Positions 9,819 through 19,719 are shown, numbered from the stretch's first letter. The stretch is DNA of 64,000 nt from Microvirga arsenatis (GCF_009910705.1 NZ_JAAAXJ010000003.1:124001-188000); one strand, 5' to 3'. Made by a program: numbers and translations. The notes: generated by a model not told the origin, from the letters alone.

Positions 9819-10130
9819 ATGAACAGGCGCGAGGCCATCGAGAGCGCCATCCGCATCCTCGCCCCGCGCATTCCGCGGCACGAGTTCGAGGCCGTGGCCG
9901 ACCACGCGCTCGGCAGCCGCGGCCTGCACGCCGCCTCGCCCGAGACGGCCGCTTGGCTGTCGATGACGGCCTATATTCGGCATAGGCTCACCGACTATGA
10001 CAGCCTGCTCGACGAGGGCTACGACGTCGAGAGCGCCCGCTTCTTCGTGCTCGACCACATGAACGCGATCCTGGAGGAATGGGGCTCGCCCCGGCGGGTC
10101 CTGGAGGAGGATGAGGGCTCGGCCTCCTGA
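9819..10130 (+). CDS. DUF2293 domain protein
   Basis: A 103-residue protein that starts 5 bp after the thyA stop, so it is probably co-transcribed with thyA. The sequence IRHRLTDYDSLLDEGYDVESARFFV is the recognisable core of DUF2293, a short alphaproteobacterial family also found in fungi. No function is established. It is a soluble, alpha-helical protein with no signal peptide. Confidence 0.8.
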   Translation: MNRREAIESAIRILAPRIPRHEFEAVADHALGSRGLHAASPETAAWLSMTAYIRHRLTDYDSLLDEGYDVESARFFVLDHMNAILEEWGSPRRVLEEDEGSAS

Positions 10131-10207
10131 AAGGCGACCTCTGTTCAAGGCAGGAATGATAGGCTAGAAGGATCGTGATACTTTATTTCTTTGCTTGAGG
10201 TTGTTTC

Positions 10208-11707
10208 GTGCCTACGCTCCGCGCCCTGCAGGTGACAGGGATCAGCTCGAACCGCATCGACATGGTCTTCATGGGAGACGGCTACACGTCCACGGAGATC
10301 GGCACCGCCTATAATGCTCAGATTGAGGGCCTTCTGAGCTATATGTTCGGTGGGGGCCTGCTCAGCGAACCCTTCGGACGCTATCGAAACTTCTTCAACA
10401 TCCATTCCATCGATGTTGCCTCCGCCGAGTCCGGTGCGGACGATCCGTCGACCGGGGTTTCAAGGAATACGGCGCTGGACGCGAGCTACAGCGGTCGCGC
10501 GCTGAGCATCGACCTCAATAAGGCGGATGCCATCGAAGAGGATGTCCTGCGCTATGCCGGGTTTGCCTCCGAGATGCGCTTCATCCTTGTGAACAGCGCC
10601 GCCTACGGTGGGGCAGGCTACGACTCCAGCATCTACTCCGCCGGGCATTCCCAGGCCTACGAGATTGCCCTTCATGAGATCGGCCATGCCTTTGCCGGGC
10701 TGGGCGATGAGTATGACTACGGTGCCACGGGACCTTATGCCGGCCCGGATCTCCCCTACGCCAATGTGACCTCGGATGCCTCGGGCGGCAAATGGTCCGA
10801 ATGGCTCGGGTACAACCAGCCCGGCATCGGGGTCATCGGGGCTTACGAGGGGGCCTACTACCACGCGGCGGGGGTCTACCGCCCGTCGCTCGACTCCAAG
10901 ATGAAGACCCTGGGTCGCCCCTTCGACGCCATCGCGAGGGAACAGTTCGTCCTCAAGTTCTACGAGCTGGTCGATCCGCTGGACGGGTATACCGACCCCT
11001 GGAGCACCCATCACAACCGGTCCGATTTTTCCGTCGACACCATCGATCCTGCCGTCATCAAGGTGGATTGGACGCTCAACGGCAGAACCTTCGCCGATGC
11101 CGGAGAGACCTTCAGCGTGACCCAGGACAATTACGGCTTCGGCGCGCATGTCCTTACGGCACGGGCCTATGATCCGACGGATTGGGTGAGGGGAGATCGC
11201 AGCTCGTTGGAGCAGGTCGTGACCTGGACCTTGACGAATGACCGCCTGCTCACCGGCGATGGATCGTCGAACAGCCTTCGGGGAAATGCGCAGGCCAACG
11301 AAATCCAGGGCAGGGGCGGGAACGACAAGCTCTGGGGCGGAGCCGGCAGCGATGTTCTGATCGGCGGCACGGGACGCGATACCTTCGCTTTCGACGTCAG
11401 GCCCGACAAAAACTCGAACAGGGACAAGATCGCTGATTACAGCGTAGCCTCGGATACGATCTGGCTCGACAGCAAGGTTTTCACGAAGCTCGGGCCTGGG
11501 ACGCTCACAAGGCCGAAGAAGCTCGAGTCCGATCTGTTCGTCGTGGCGTCCAGGGCGAAGGACAGGGAGGATCGGATCGTTTACGACAAGAAGAAGGGCC
11601 TGCTGCTCTACGACGCCGACGGATCCGGAACGAAGGTCAAGCCCGTCGAGATCGCGGTGCTCGCCAAGGGTCTCGCGATGAGCTTTCACGAGTTCTTCGT
11701 GGTTTGA
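10208..11707 (+). CDS. M64 family metallopeptidase with RTX-type calcium-binding repeats
   Basis: Predicted secreted zinc protease of 499 aa. The N-terminal domain opens with IDMVFMGDGYTSTEI, the M64 (IgA peptidase) start motif. The zinc site HEIGHAFAGLGDEYD lies at about residues 156-170. Residues about 348-396 carry RTX nonapeptide-like repeats (GRGGNDKLWGGAGSDVLIGG) followed by the C-terminal domain usual in type I secretion substrates. There is no N-terminal signal peptide, which fits type I export. The start is GTG at 10208. No ABC exporter genes are nearby. Confidence 0.88.
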   Translation: MPTLRALQVTGISSNRIDMVFMGDGYTSTEIGTAYNAQIEGLLSYMFGGGLLSEPFGRYRNFFNIHSIDVASAESGADDPSTGVSRNTALDASYSGRALSIDLNKADAIEEDVLRYAGFASEMRFILVNSAAYGGAGYDSSIYSAGHSQAYEIALHEIGHAFAGLGDEYDYGATGPYAGPDLPYANVTSDASGGKWSEWLGYNQPGIGVIGAYEGAYYHAAGVYRPSLDSKMKTLGRPFDAIAREQFVLKFYELVDPLDGYTDPWSTHHNRSDFSVDTIDPAVIKVDWTLNGRTFADAGETFSVTQDNYGFGAHVLTARAYDPTDWVRGDRSSLEQVVTWTLTNDRLLTGDGSSNSLRGNAQANEIQGRGGNDKLWGGAGSDVLIGGTGRDTFAFDVRPDKNSNRDKIADYSVASDTIWLDSKVFTKLGPGTLTRPKKLESDLFVVASRAKDREDRIVYDKKKGLLLYDADGSGTKVKPVEIAVLAKGLAMSFHEFFVV

Positions 11708-11797
11708 GATCCTGCCGGCTTTCGGAGGGCTCTGCCGGAGTGGATGGGCGAGGGGTGAGGCATTGGCGGCGTCCTCTTGTTCCCGTAAACAGGAGAA

Positions 11798-12280
11798 ATG
11801 ACTCTCTCCATCCGATCGGCCACAGCCGCCGATTCCGCCCTCATCTTCCGCTTCATCCGCGAACTCGCCGACTACGAGCGGCTGGCGCATGAGGTCGATG
11901 CGACGGAGGCCGACATCGCCAAGGCGCTGTTCGGCGAGAACCCGCGGGTCTTCGCCGACATCGCCGAATGGCAGGGGGAGCCTGTCGGTTTTGCCCTGTG
12001 GTTCTACAACTTCTCGACCTTCCGCGGACGGCACGGCATCTATCTCGAGGACCTGTTCGTGCGGCCCGAATTCCGCTCCAGGGGCATCGGGCGGGCCCTG
12101 CTCCGGCACCTGGCGCGCCGCTGCCTTGCCGAAGGCCTGCTGCGCCTCGAATGGTGGGTGCTGAACTGGAACGAGCCGGCGCTGCGGGTCTACCGCTCCA
12201 TCGGCGCTGTTCCCATGGACGAATGGACGGTGCAGCGGATGACGGGCGAGCCCCTGAGACAGCTGGCGGAGGAGGCATGA
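11798..12280 (+). CDS. GNAT family N-acetyltransferase
   Basis: A 160-residue acetyl-CoA-dependent acetyltransferase. The GNAT fold is visible, with beta4 GIYLEDLFVRPEF and the acetyl-CoA pyrophosphate loop RSRGIGRALL at about residues 90-99. It resembles the diamine acetyltransferase-like group (SAT-like), but the substrate is not predictable. An AGGAG site precedes the ATG. The stop codon overlaps the folA start (ATGA). Confidence 0.9.
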   Translation: MTLSIRSATAADSALIFRFIRELADYERLAHEVDATEADIAKALFGENPRVFADIAEWQGEPVGFALWFYNFSTFRGRHGIYLEDLFVRPEFRSRGIGRALLRHLARRCLAEGLLRLEWWVLNWNEPALRVYRSIGAVPMDEWTVQRMTGEPLRQLAEEA

Positions 12281-12789
12281 CCGTTCCCTTGATCCTCGTC
12301 GTCGCGATGGCCGAAAACGGCGTCATCGGGCGGGACAACCGGCTGCTCTGGCGTCTGAAGACCGATCTCGGCCGGTTTCGCAGGCTGACCATGGGCAAGC
12401 CGATGATCATGGGCCGCAAGACCTTCCAGTCGATCGGCAAGCCCCTGCCTGGGCGGGAAACGGTCGTGCTGACCCGCGACAAGGGATTCGCCGCCGAAGG
12501 CGTGCATGTCGCCCATGCCTGGGAGGAGGCGATGGCGAGAGGCCAGGAGCTTGCCTCTCGGATGGGGGCGGATGCAATTGCCGTAGCGGGCGGGGCCGAG
12601 ATCTATGCGATGGCCCTTCCGCATGTACGGAACCTGTACCTCACCGAGGTCCAGGCGGCGCCTAAGGGCGATGCGGTCTTCCCCGCCTTCGACCGGTCAC
12701 AGTTTCGCGAGGTTCGGCGGGAGAGCCATCCGAAAGGTCCCGACGACGAGCATCCGTTTACCTTTATCGACCTCGAACGGCGCACCTGA
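12277..12789 (+). CDS. folA: Dihydrofolate reductase
   Basis: Regenerates tetrahydrofolate from dihydrofolate with NADPH, feeding thymidylate synthesis. The 170-aa protein starts VPLILVVAMAENGVIGRDNRLLWRLKTDLGRFR, the chromosomal DHFR N-terminus. It also has MGRKTFQSIGKPLPGR and VAGGAEIYAMALP, the usual NADPH-binding motifs. It overlaps the upstream GNAT gene by 4 bp (ATGA), which indicates translational coupling. Confidence 0.97.
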   Translation: MTVPLILVVAMAENGVIGRDNRLLWRLKTDLGRFRRLTMGKPMIMGRKTFQSIGKPLPGRETVVLTRDKGFAAEGVHVAHAWEEAMARGQELASRMGADAIAVAGGAEIYAMALPHVRNLYLTEVQAAPKGDAVFPAFDRSQFREVRRESHPKGPDDEHPFTFIDLERRT

Positions 12790-12925
12790 CGCCATTCGAG
12801 GTTGACGAAGCCTCGCGGAATACCCAATTCGCAGGCTTGACAGGCGGAAGAGGCAGCACTCACAACCGCCTTCGGTTCCATCGGCCGTTCCGGCCGGACT
12901 TTTTGCAGGTAAGGAAAGGCGTCCT

Positions 12926-14080
12926 ATGCCTTGGAGTAACCAAAGCGGCGGCGGTGGCCCCTGGGGTCAGCGTGGCGGATCGGGAGGCGGCAAGAGCCCA
13001 TGGGGCTCCGGCGGTCCGCAAGGGAACGGCAATCCCCCCGACCTCGAAGATATTCTGCGCCGCAGCCAGGATCGCCTCAAGGACTTCATCCCGGGCGGCT
13101 CCATGGGAGGGCGAGGACTCATCATCCTCGTCCTGGGCGTGATCGCGGTCTGGTTGCTTACCGGCTTCTACACGGTGCGGCCGAACGAGGTCGGCATCAA
13201 CATGCTCTTCGGCCGGTATGTCGGCACCTCCGGCGAAGGCCTGCGCTACAACCTGCCTTACCCGATCGGCCGCGTGATGAAGCCCAACGTCACCGCCCAG
13301 CAGCGGGTCGAGGTGGGCTATCGGTCCACGCCGACCGGGCAGGGCCGTCCGCGCGACGTGATCGAGGAGAGCTTGATGCTCACCGCCGACGAGAACATCG
13401 TCGACATCGACTTCGATGCGGTCTGGCAGATCAACCCGGCGCGTCCCCAGGACTTCGTCTTCAACCTGCAGAACCCCGAAGGCACCATCAAGTCCGTGGC
13501 CGAGAGCGCCATGCGCGAGGTCATCGGACGCCGCAACATCCAGGCGATCCTGACCACCGAGCAGGCGAGCGTCGCCCAGGAGGTGCGCCAGATCATGCAG
13601 AGCACGCTGGATGCCTATGGTGCGGGCGTGCTCGTCAACCTCGTGCAGCTCCAGGCCGCTCAGCCTCCAGCGGAGGTGCGCCAGGCCTTCTTCGAGGTCA
13701 ATGCCGCCCAGCAGGATGCCGTCCGCTTCCAGAACGAGGCGGAGACCTTCGCCAGCCGCGTCGTGCCCGAGGCCCGAGGCGAGGCCGCCCGCACCGTCCA
13801 GCAGGCCGAGGGATATCGCGAGCAGTCCGTCGCCGATGCCTCCGGTCAGGCGGCTCGCTTCCGGCAGGTCTATGAGGAGTACCGCAAGGCTCCCGACGTG
13901 AGCCGCGAGCGCATCTTCCTCGAGACCATGGAGCGCGTCTTCGGCGGGCTCGACAAGGTCATCGTGGATCAGAACGGCCAAGGCGTCGTGCCCTTCCTGC
14001 CCTTGAACCAGTTCCAGAACCAGAATCAGCGCCCGCAGCCGCAAGGCAACGCGGCCAACCAGCAGGGAACGACACGATGA
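12926..14080 (+). CDS. hflK: FtsH protease activity modulator HflK
   Basis: Forms the inner-membrane HflKC complex that encloses and modulates the FtsH protease. The 384-aa protein has a Gly-rich cytoplasmic N-terminus (residues 1-38), one membrane helix at about 64-82 and a periplasmic SPFH/band-7 domain from about 85 (TVRPNEVGINMLFGRY), then a coiled-coil helix rich in Glu, Ala and Arg. Its stop overlaps the hflC start by 4 bp. Confidence 0.96.
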   Translation: MPWSNQSGGGGPWGQRGGSGGGKSPWGSGGPQGNGNPPDLEDILRRSQDRLKDFIPGGSMGGRGLIILVLGVIAVWLLTGFYTVRPNEVGINMLFGRYVGTSGEGLRYNLPYPIGRVMKPNVTAQQRVEVGYRSTPTGQGRPRDVIEESLMLTADENIVDIDFDAVWQINPARPQDFVFNLQNPEGTIKSVAESAMREVIGRRNIQAILTTEQASVAQEVRQIMQSTLDAYGAGVLVNLVQLQAAQPPAEVRQAFFEVNAAQQDAVRFQNEAETFASRVVPEARGEAARTVQQAEGYREQSVADASGQAARFRQVYEEYRKAPDVSRERIFLETMERVFGGLDKVIVDQNGQGVVPFLPLNQFQNQNQRPQPQGNAANQQGTTR

Positions 14081-15006
14081 ACGGTTCGACCCTTCGCACT
14101 GTCCTTCTCATTGCGCTGGCGCTGATTGCCGTCGGCCTCTACAGCGCGATCTACATCGTGCAGCAGACGCAGTATGCGCTCGTGCTGCGGTTCGGCGCGG
14201 TCCAGTCGGCCATTTCCGAACCGGGGCTGAAGTTCAAGGTGCCGCTCATCGATAACGTCACCTATTTCGAGAAGCGTGTTCTCGACCTCGATCTGCCGGT
14301 GCAGACGGTCCTCTCGGCCGACCGGCAGAATCTCGAGGTGGATGCCTTCACCCGCTATCGCATCGTCGATCCGCTGCGGTTCTATCAGGCCGTGGGCAAC
14401 ATCGCTCTCGCGAACCAGCGCCTGCAGAGTTTCACCAACTCGGCCATGCGCAACGTTCTGGCGAACGCATCCCGCGATGCCATCGTCCGCACCGAGCGCG
14501 CCGCTCTGATGAACCGCATCCAGGAGGACGTGAACCGGCAGGCGCAAAGCCTCGGCATCGAGATGATCGACGTGCGCCTGACCCGCGTCGACCTTCCGGC
14601 CGCCAACAGCCAGGCTGTCTACCAGCGGATGCGCACCGAGCGCGAGCGCGAGGCAGCCGATCTGCGCGCCAATGGCCAGCAGCGGGCGCAGACGATTCGC
14701 GCCCAGGCCGAGCGCGAGGCAACGATCATTCGCGCAGAGGCGAACCGCCAAGCGGAGGAGCTGCGCGGCCGAGGCGACGCGGACCGGAACCGCATTCTGG
14801 CCGAGGCCTTCGGGCAGGACCCCGAGTTCTTCGCTTTCTACCGCTCGATGCAGGCCTACGAGAACGGCCTGAAGTCGGGGGATACCCGCCTGGTGCTCAG
14901 CCCGGACTCGGACTTCTTCCGTTACTTCAACGACCCGACCGGTCGCAGGAACGGAGGAAGCGCCCCCGCTCGGCCCGCTCCGGCGCAGCCGGCCCCAGCT
15001 CAATAA
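14077..15006 (+). CDS. hflC: Protease modulator HflC
   Basis: Partner of HflK in the FtsH-modulating membrane complex. The 309-aa protein has one N-terminal membrane segment (LLIALALIAVGLYSAIYIV) and an SPFH domain with QTQYALVLRFGAVQSAI. A long coiled coil (REREAADLRANGQQRAQ) precedes an Ala/Pro-rich tail. It is coupled to hflK and followed 7 bp later by the DUF2065 gene. Confidence 0.96.
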   Translation: MNGSTLRTVLLIALALIAVGLYSAIYIVQQTQYALVLRFGAVQSAISEPGLKFKVPLIDNVTYFEKRVLDLDLPVQTVLSADRQNLEVDAFTRYRIVDPLRFYQAVGNIALANQRLQSFTNSAMRNVLANASRDAIVRTERAALMNRIQEDVNRQAQSLGIEMIDVRLTRVDLPAANSQAVYQRMRTEREREAADLRANGQQRAQTIRAQAEREATIIRAEANRQAEELRGRGDADRNRILAEAFGQDPEFFAFYRSMQAYENGLKSGDTRLVLSPDSDFFRYFNDPTGRRNGGSAPARPAPAQPAPAQ

Positions 15007-15013
15007 GGCCCCG

Positions 15014-15205
15014 ATGTCGGACCTGATTACAGCCCTCGGCCTCGCTCTCGCGGTCGAGGGCATTCTTTTTGCGGCCTTTCCCGACGGCATGCGCAGGGCC
15101 ATGTACGAGGCGGCCCACAGCCCCAGCGACCAGATGCGGATCGTGGGCATCGTCTCGGCCGTGATCGGGCTCGGGGTCATCTGGCTGATGCGCCAATTCG
15201 GTTGA
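15014..15205 (+). CDS. DUF2065 family small membrane protein
   Basis: A 63-residue protein with two predicted membrane helices, at about residues 2-20 (LITALGLALAVEGILFAAF) and 42-60 (MRIVGIVSAVIGLGVIWLM). DUF2065 proteins commonly sit directly after hflC. A role with HflKC/FtsH is an inference from that conserved position only. Confidence 0.85.
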   Translation: MSDLITALGLALAVEGILFAAFPDGMRRAMYEAAHSPSDQMRIVGIVSAVIGLGVIWLMRQFG

Positions 15206-15294
15206 CAGGCCGCCAAGCTTCCGCCGCAATGCCTGCTTGAATGGCGGGACCGAGCACCAATCTATATCCAGGAACCCCCGAGAGAGGATTGCCT

Positions 15295-16803
15295 ATGAGC
15301 ATTGCCACGAACGCGCTGGCGCCTTCCGAGACGATGCAGGTTCGACGCTCCCTGCGCCGGCTGGCCGCCTCCGCCCTTGCGGTCCTTGCCTTCGCCGCAA
15401 CGGCCCTGCCGCTGCCGGCCTATGCCCGCTCCGCGCCCGAGTCCTTCGCCGATCTGGTTCAGGAGGTGATGCCCGCGGTCGTCAACATCTCGGCCTCGAC
15501 CACGGTCGAAGCCCGCAACCGCACCCTGCCCCAGCTGCCGCCCGGCACGCCCTTCGAGGATCTCTTCGAGGAGTTCTTCAACCGCCGGGGCCAAGGCAAT
15601 GGAGACAGCAGCCCCTCGCGTCCGCGCAGCTCGAACTCGCTTGGATCCGGCTTCGTGATCGACCCCTCGGGCATCGTGGTCACCAACAATCACGTGATCG
15701 GCGACGCAAACGACATCAGCGTGATCTTTCCCGACGGCACCCGCCTCAAGGCCGAGATCGTCGGCAAGGACTCCAAGGTGGACTTGGCCGTCCTGAAGGT
15801 GAAGTCCGACAAGCCGCTCAAGGCGGTGAAGTTCGGCGATTCCGAGACGATCCGCCCGGGCGACTGGGTGATGGCGATCGGCAATCCCTTCGCGCTCGGC
15901 GGCTCCGTCACGGCCGGTATCGTGTCGGCCCGCGGCCGCAACATCGATTCCGGTCCCTACGACAACTATATTCAGACCGACGCCTCCATCAACAAGGGCA
16001 ATTCCGGCGGCCCGCTGTTCAACATGAACGGCGAGGTGATCGGCATCAACACGGCCATCCTCTCGCCCACCGGCGGTTCGGTCGGCATCGGCTTTGCGGT
16101 TCCGGCCTCCACCGCCGTTCCGATCATCGACCAGCTCCGCCAGTTCGGCGAGACCCGCCGGGGCTGGCTCGGCGTGCGCATCCAGAACGTGGACGATGCG
16201 ACGGCTGAGGCGCTCAATCTCGGTTCGGCCCGGGGTGCTCTCATCGCGGGCGTCGACGACAAGGGTCCCGCCAAGCCTGCCGGTCTCGAGGTGGGTGATG
16301 TGATCGTTCGTTTCGATGGGCGGGAGGTGAAGGATTCCCGCGATCTGCCGCGGATCGTGGCCTCCACGCCGGTTGGCAAGGCCGTCGACGTGACCATCGT
16401 CCGCAAGGGCCAGGAAATGACCAAGCAGGTCACCCTCGGCCGCCTCGAGGACACGGAGAAGCAGGCGAGCCTGCAGCAGCCCTCGACCGAGCCGCCGACC
16501 GCAACCCGTCAAGCCCTCGGCCTGAACATGTCCGGCATGACCGACGAGCTGCGCCGCCGCTTCAGCCTGAAGGATGATCTCAAGGGCGTGGTCATCACCC
16601 GCGTCGACCCGAACTCGGCCGCCTCCGACAAGCGGATCCAGGCCGGCGAGGTGATCGTTGAGGTCAATCAGGAGCCGGTGACCAGCCCCGCGGACGTGAC
16701 CAAGAGGATCGACGACCTCAAGGCCCAGGGCCGCAAGTCGGCGCTGCTCCTGGTCGCGAATGCACAGGGCGAGGTGCGCTTCGTCGCCTTGTCCATCGAG
16801 TGA
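15295..16803 (+). CDS. degP: Do/HtrA family periplasmic serine endopeptidase
   Basis: Periplasmic chaperone-protease for misfolded envelope proteins. The 502-aa product has a signal segment at residues 17-45 ending in PAYARS. The trypsin-like triad reads His133 (TNNHVIGD), Asp163 (VDLAVLKV) and Ser237 (GNSGGPLF). Two PDZ domains follow: about 280-380 (RRGWLGVRIQNV) and 415-500. I chose the ATG at 15295, preceded by GAGAGG, over an in-frame ATG at 15241 that would add residues before the signal sequence. It closes the hflKC cluster, giving a membrane proteostasis unit. Confidence 0.95.
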   Translation: MSIATNALAPSETMQVRRSLRRLAASALAVLAFAATALPLPAYARSAPESFADLVQEVMPAVVNISASTTVEARNRTLPQLPPGTPFEDLFEEFFNRRGQGNGDSSPSRPRSSNSLGSGFVIDPSGIVVTNNHVIGDANDISVIFPDGTRLKAEIVGKDSKVDLAVLKVKSDKPLKAVKFGDSETIRPGDWVMAIGNPFALGGSVTAGIVSARGRNIDSGPYDNYIQTDASINKGNSGGPLFNMNGEVIGINTAILSPTGGSVGIGFAVPASTAVPIIDQLRQFGETRRGWLGVRIQNVDDATAEALNLGSARGALIAGVDDKGPAKPAGLEVGDVIVRFDGREVKDSRDLPRIVASTPVGKAVDVTIVRKGQEMTKQVTLGRLEDTEKQASLQQPSTEPPTATRQALGLNMSGMTDELRRRFSLKDDLKGVVITRVDPNSAASDKRIQAGEVIVEVNQEPVTSPADVTKRIDDLKAQGRKSALLLVANAQGEVRFVALSIE

Positions 16804-16829
16804 TCGTCAGCCGTTCCATCATGACGAAG

Positions 16830-16861
16830 AAGGCGGCCCTTGTGGCCGCCTTTCTTATTTT
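16830..16861 (+). terminator. Rho-independent terminator after degP
   Basis: A 9-bp stem AAGGCGGCC (16830-16838) and GGCCGCCTT (16844-16852) with loop CTTGT is followed by TCTTATTTTT. It ends the hflK-degP unit, and the palindrome could also serve the convergent serB. Confidence 0.85.
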
Positions 16862-16884
16862 TAGTGCCGGACGTGAGTAACGGA

Positions 16885-17793
16885 TCAATCCAGCACGATC
16901 TCTTCGGCATGGTATCCCTGGCAGTAAAGCAGCGCCGAAAGATCGGCGTGGTCGATCCGTGCATGGGCCGCTGCGGCGACCGCCGGCTTGGCATGGAAGG
17001 CGACTCCGAGACCTGCCTCACCCAGCATGGCAAGGTCGTTGGCGCCGTCGCCGACGGCCATGGTTTCGTGCGGAGCCAGGCCGAAGCGATCGCGAAGCTC
17101 GATCAGGGTTGCGAGCTTCGCCTCGCGGCCGAGGATCGGCTCCTCCACCTGCCCTGAGAGCCTCTCGCCGTCCACGATCAGGCGGTTGGAGCGGTGCTCG
17201 TCAAAGCCGATCTTCGAGCCGATGGGGCCGGTGAAGAGCGTGAAGCCGCCGGAGACGAGGCAGGTATAGGCGCCGTTGGCGCGCATCGTCCGGACGAGTG
17301 CCGTCCCACCGGGCGTGAGGGTGATGCGCTTCTCGATGATCTCGTCGACCACACTGACCGGCAGGTTCTTCAGGAGAGCCACGCGCTCGCGCAGGGCCGG
17401 CTCGAAGGCGATCTCGCCGCGCATGGCCCGTTCGGTGATCTCAGAGACCTCCGTCTTCAGCCCGACATAGGCGGCCAGCTCGTCGATGCATTCCTGGCCG
17501 ATCATGGTGGAATCCATGTCCGCGAGGAAGAGGCGCTTGCGACGCGTCGCCTGCGGCTGCACCACGATGTCGATGGGCCGCCCTGCCAGGACGCCACGCA
17601 GAGCTGCGTCGACGGCTGTTGCATCCGGCGCACCTGGAGGGATCAGGTCCGCTGCGATTCCCCTTGCCAGGACGGCTTGTTCCGTCTCTTGTCCCAGCGC
17701 TCGGGCCGCCAAGGCAATGACCTCCTCCGTGACGGCCGGCTGGGATGGGTTGGCGATCAGGGTCGCAACAAGGGAATTCGGGGAAGAGGCCAT
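16885..17793 (-). CDS. serB: Phosphoserine phosphatase
   Basis: Last step of serine biosynthesis, hydrolysing O-phosphoserine. The 302-aa HAD-superfamily enzyme shows motif [17 protein letters not shown], motif [11 protein letters not shown] and motif [16 protein letters not shown]. The N-terminal 75 residues form the regulatory ACT-like region typical of SerB. It is divergent from miaA, and the two start codons are only about 15 bp apart if miaA begins at the GTG at 17808. Confidence 0.96.
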   Translation of the reverse strand: MASSPNSLVATLIANPSQPAVTEEVIALAARALGQETEQAVLARGIAADLIPPGAPDATAVDAALRGVLAGRPIDIVVQPQATRRKRLFLADMDSTMIGQECIDELAAYVGLKTEVSEITERAMRGEIAFEPALRERVALLKNLPVSVVDEIIEKRITLTPGGTALVRTMRANGAYTCLVSGGFTLFTGPIGSKIGFDEHRSNRLIVDGERLSGQVEEPILGREAKLATLIELRDRFGLAPHETMAVGDGANDLAMLGEAGLGVAFHAKPAVAAAAHARIDHADLSALLYCQGYHAEEIVLD

Positions 17794-17807
17794 GGGGAGA
17801 CCCGGCT

Positions 17808-18740
17808 GTGAATGAGTTCAGGATCGGCGCGGTCCTCATCGCAGGGCCGACCGCATCAGGCAAGTCCGCATTGGGAATCAGGCTGGCACAGGCCCTGGAC
17901 GGCGTGGTGATCAACGCCGATTCCATGCAGGTCTACCGGGACCTGCGCGTCATCACGGCCCGCCCAACCCCGGAGGAGGAGGCTCAAGCTCCCCATAGGC
18001 TCTACGGTCACGTGGATGCCGGCGTGAACTTCTCCGTGGGCCGCTATGTGGCCGATGCCGTCCGTGTTCTGCAGGAGGTCCAGGGCAAGAGGCTGCCGAT
18101 CTTCGTCGGCGGAACCGGCCTCTACTTCAAGGCTCTCACGGAAGGCCTCTCCGACATGCCTCCGGTGCCGGATGAGGTGCGCGAGCAGGTGCGCCGGGAG
18201 AGCGAGGGACTGGAAACGCCGGAGCTTCACCGGCTTCTCGCGGAGCGTGACCCGGAGACCGCGCGAACCTTACGCCCCTCCGACCGGCTGCGAGTCCAGC
18301 GGGCCCTGGAGGTCTTCGCCGCCACCGGGCGGCCGCTCGTGTCCTTTCACGGAGTGCGCGAGCCGGGGCCTCTGGCGGGTCGCCACCTGGTCAAGCTCTT
18401 CCTGGCCCCGGACCGGGACGACCTGCGCCGGCGGATCGACCGGCGCTTCCTCGCCATGATGGAGCAGGGGGCGCTCGACGAGGTGAAGGCCTTGGGCGGG
18501 CGCAATCTCGACCCGATGCTCCCGGCCATGCGCGCCCACGGCGTTCCCGGCCTTCTCGCCCATCTGCGCGGCGAGCTCACCCTCGACGAGGCCATCGCCA
18601 AAGGGCAGGGCGACACGCGCCGCTACGCCAAGCGCCAGTTCACCTGGTTCCGGCATCAATTGCCGGACTGGCATTGGGTCGAGCCCGAAAAGGCGTTCGA
18701 TGCGGCGATGGACCGGATCAATGCGCCAGGGAGCCCGTAA
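17808..18740 (+). CDS. miaA: tRNA dimethylallyltransferase
   Basis: Adds the isopentenyl group to A37 of tRNAs reading UNN codons. The P-loop [11 protein letters not shown] lies at about residues 11-21, followed by [11 protein letters not shown] and [13 protein letters not shown] place the start at GTG 17808 ([20 protein letters not shown], 310 aa). An ATG at 17745 in frame would lie inside serB and adds unconserved residues. The 3' end overlaps the convergent RMD1 gene by 23 bp. Confidence 0.94.
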   Translation: MNEFRIGAVLIAGPTASGKSALGIRLAQALDGVVINADSMQVYRDLRVITARPTPEEEAQAPHRLYGHVDAGVNFSVGRYVADAVRVLQEVQGKRLPIFVGGTGLYFKALTEGLSDMPPVPDEVREQVRRESEGLETPELHRLLAERDPETARTLRPSDRLRVQRALEVFAATGRPLVSFHGVREPGPLAGRHLVKLFLAPDRDDLRRRIDRRFLAMMEQGALDEVKALGGRNLDPMLPAMRAHGVPGLLAHLRGELTLDEAIAKGQGDTRRYAKRQFTWFRHQLPDWHWVEPEKAFDAAMDRINAPGSP

Positions 18741-19548
18741 GCATCTGGTAGAAGGTGATGAAGATCTCGAACACGATCAGGAGAACGATGATCAGCTCGA
18801 GGCGGAGGGAGCGTTCGGTGTCGATGATGTCGGTCAGGGCCTGGGCTGTGTCCCCGAGCACTTCGAGCTTGCGGTGGAGGGCGGCTGCGCGCTCCTTCAG
18901 CTCGTACTCGTCCTCCAGGCGCGCATAGAGGCGCTCCAGGTCCGGGCGGTCCCAGAGGACGTCCGGCTTCTCCTCCACGGCCACCCGGCCCGACATGCGC
19001 TGCCGGACGAGGAGGGCGCGGCCCACATGCTTCAGGATCTTGCGGCGATCTCGCGGGCGGCGGCCCTTTTGGGCCAGGTGCTCGACGGAGGGCTCCACCA
19101 GCTCGAAGGCGGCGGTCGCCTCCCGCTCGTCCCGGGCAAGGGTAGCGCTCTTGGACAAAGCGTCCGCAATGACGATCAGCCGCTCGGTGGAGAGCTGCCT
19201 GATGTAGATCGGGCCTCCGGGCGGGATCTGGTCATCCCGCTCCGGGGAGATTTCGATAACGGCCGTTTCCTCCTCGTGGCGGGCAAACTCGCCCTGAATG
19301 CGCTGGCGAAGGCTGCGGATGACCTCGTCCTCCTCCAGGGGGGTGAGGCCCACCAGCACCGCCACGCCGTAGCGGAACAGGGCCACGAAGCCGTCCTGGC
19401 CGGCCCGGAAGGCGAGGGGCGTCGTGGACAGAACGTCGCTGCGCTCCAGCCCCGCCACGTCGAGGCGGTCTCCCAGGAGAAGGGCGCGGGCGGTGAGGCG
19501 CAGATTCTGCATCGGCGCCCCGGTCGAGCTCGTATCGGTCATGGTCAT
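18718..19548 (-). CDS. RMD1 family protein (DUF155)
   Basis: A 276-residue protein of the DUF155/RMD1 family, related to fungal mitochondrial Rmd1 and Mrx10. The core includes [32 protein letters not shown] and a C-terminal membrane helix at about 248-266 ([19 protein letters not shown]). It is likely tail-anchored in the inner membrane with the bulk in the cytoplasm. In bacteria the function is not established. Confidence 0.88.
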   Translation of the reverse strand: MTMTDTSSTGAPMQNLRLTARALLLGDRLDVAGLERSDVLSTTPLAFRAGQDGFVALFRYGVAVLVGLTPLEEDEVIRSLRQRIQGEFARHEEETAVIEISPERDDQIPPGGPIYIRQLSTERLIVIADALSKSATLARDEREATAAFELVEPSVEHLAQKGRRPRDRRKILKHVGRALLVRQRMSGRVAVEEKPDVLWDRPDLERLYARLEDEYELKERAAALHRKLEVLGDTAQALTDIIDTERSLRLELIIVLLIVFEIFITFYQMLTGSLAH

Positions 19549-19608
19549 ACGACTAAAATAGGGGCCTTGCCCGAAAAGCTAAGCCGTCGTCGGCCAGGAC
19601 CACCCCGC

Positions 19609-19637
19609 TTGACCTATTGGGAAGCATCGGTTAGCGT
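19609..19637 (+). promoter_or_regulatory. Putative promoter of the ilvB-GST-ilvN operon
   Basis: TTGACC (19609-19614) and TAGCGT (19632-19637) are separated by 17 bases, about 32 bp upstream of the leader peptide ATG. The -35 is strong and the -10 weak. It is assigned from motif and position. Confidence 0.45.
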
Positions 19638-19668
19638 CTGCGCAACTTTTGAACCGAGAGCTGCCCAA

Positions 19669-19719
19669 ATGCGCAAGCTTATTCTCGTAGTACGAGCGCC
19701 ATCGACGGAGCGGGACTGA
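19669..19719 (+). CDS. ilv operon leader peptide
   Basis: A 16-residue ORF, MRKLILVVRAPSTERD, containing the block L-I-L-V-V, that is, all three branched-chain amino acids in a row. It is positioned so that ribosome stalling at these codons would decide whether the following RNA hairpins form. Its stop lies inside the first hairpin region (19696-19741), with the intrinsic terminator just beyond. This is the classical transcription-attenuation design for acetolactate synthase operons. Confidence 0.8.
   Translation: MRKLILVVRAPSTERD

Noticed and set aside
10460..12109. A 549-codon minus frame over the M64 and GNAT genes
   Set aside because: It spans two convincing plus-strand genes, and its composition is typical of GC-skew shadow frames.
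12860..14044. A 394-codon minus frame over hflK
   Set aside because: It is antisense to HflK. No motif is recognisable.
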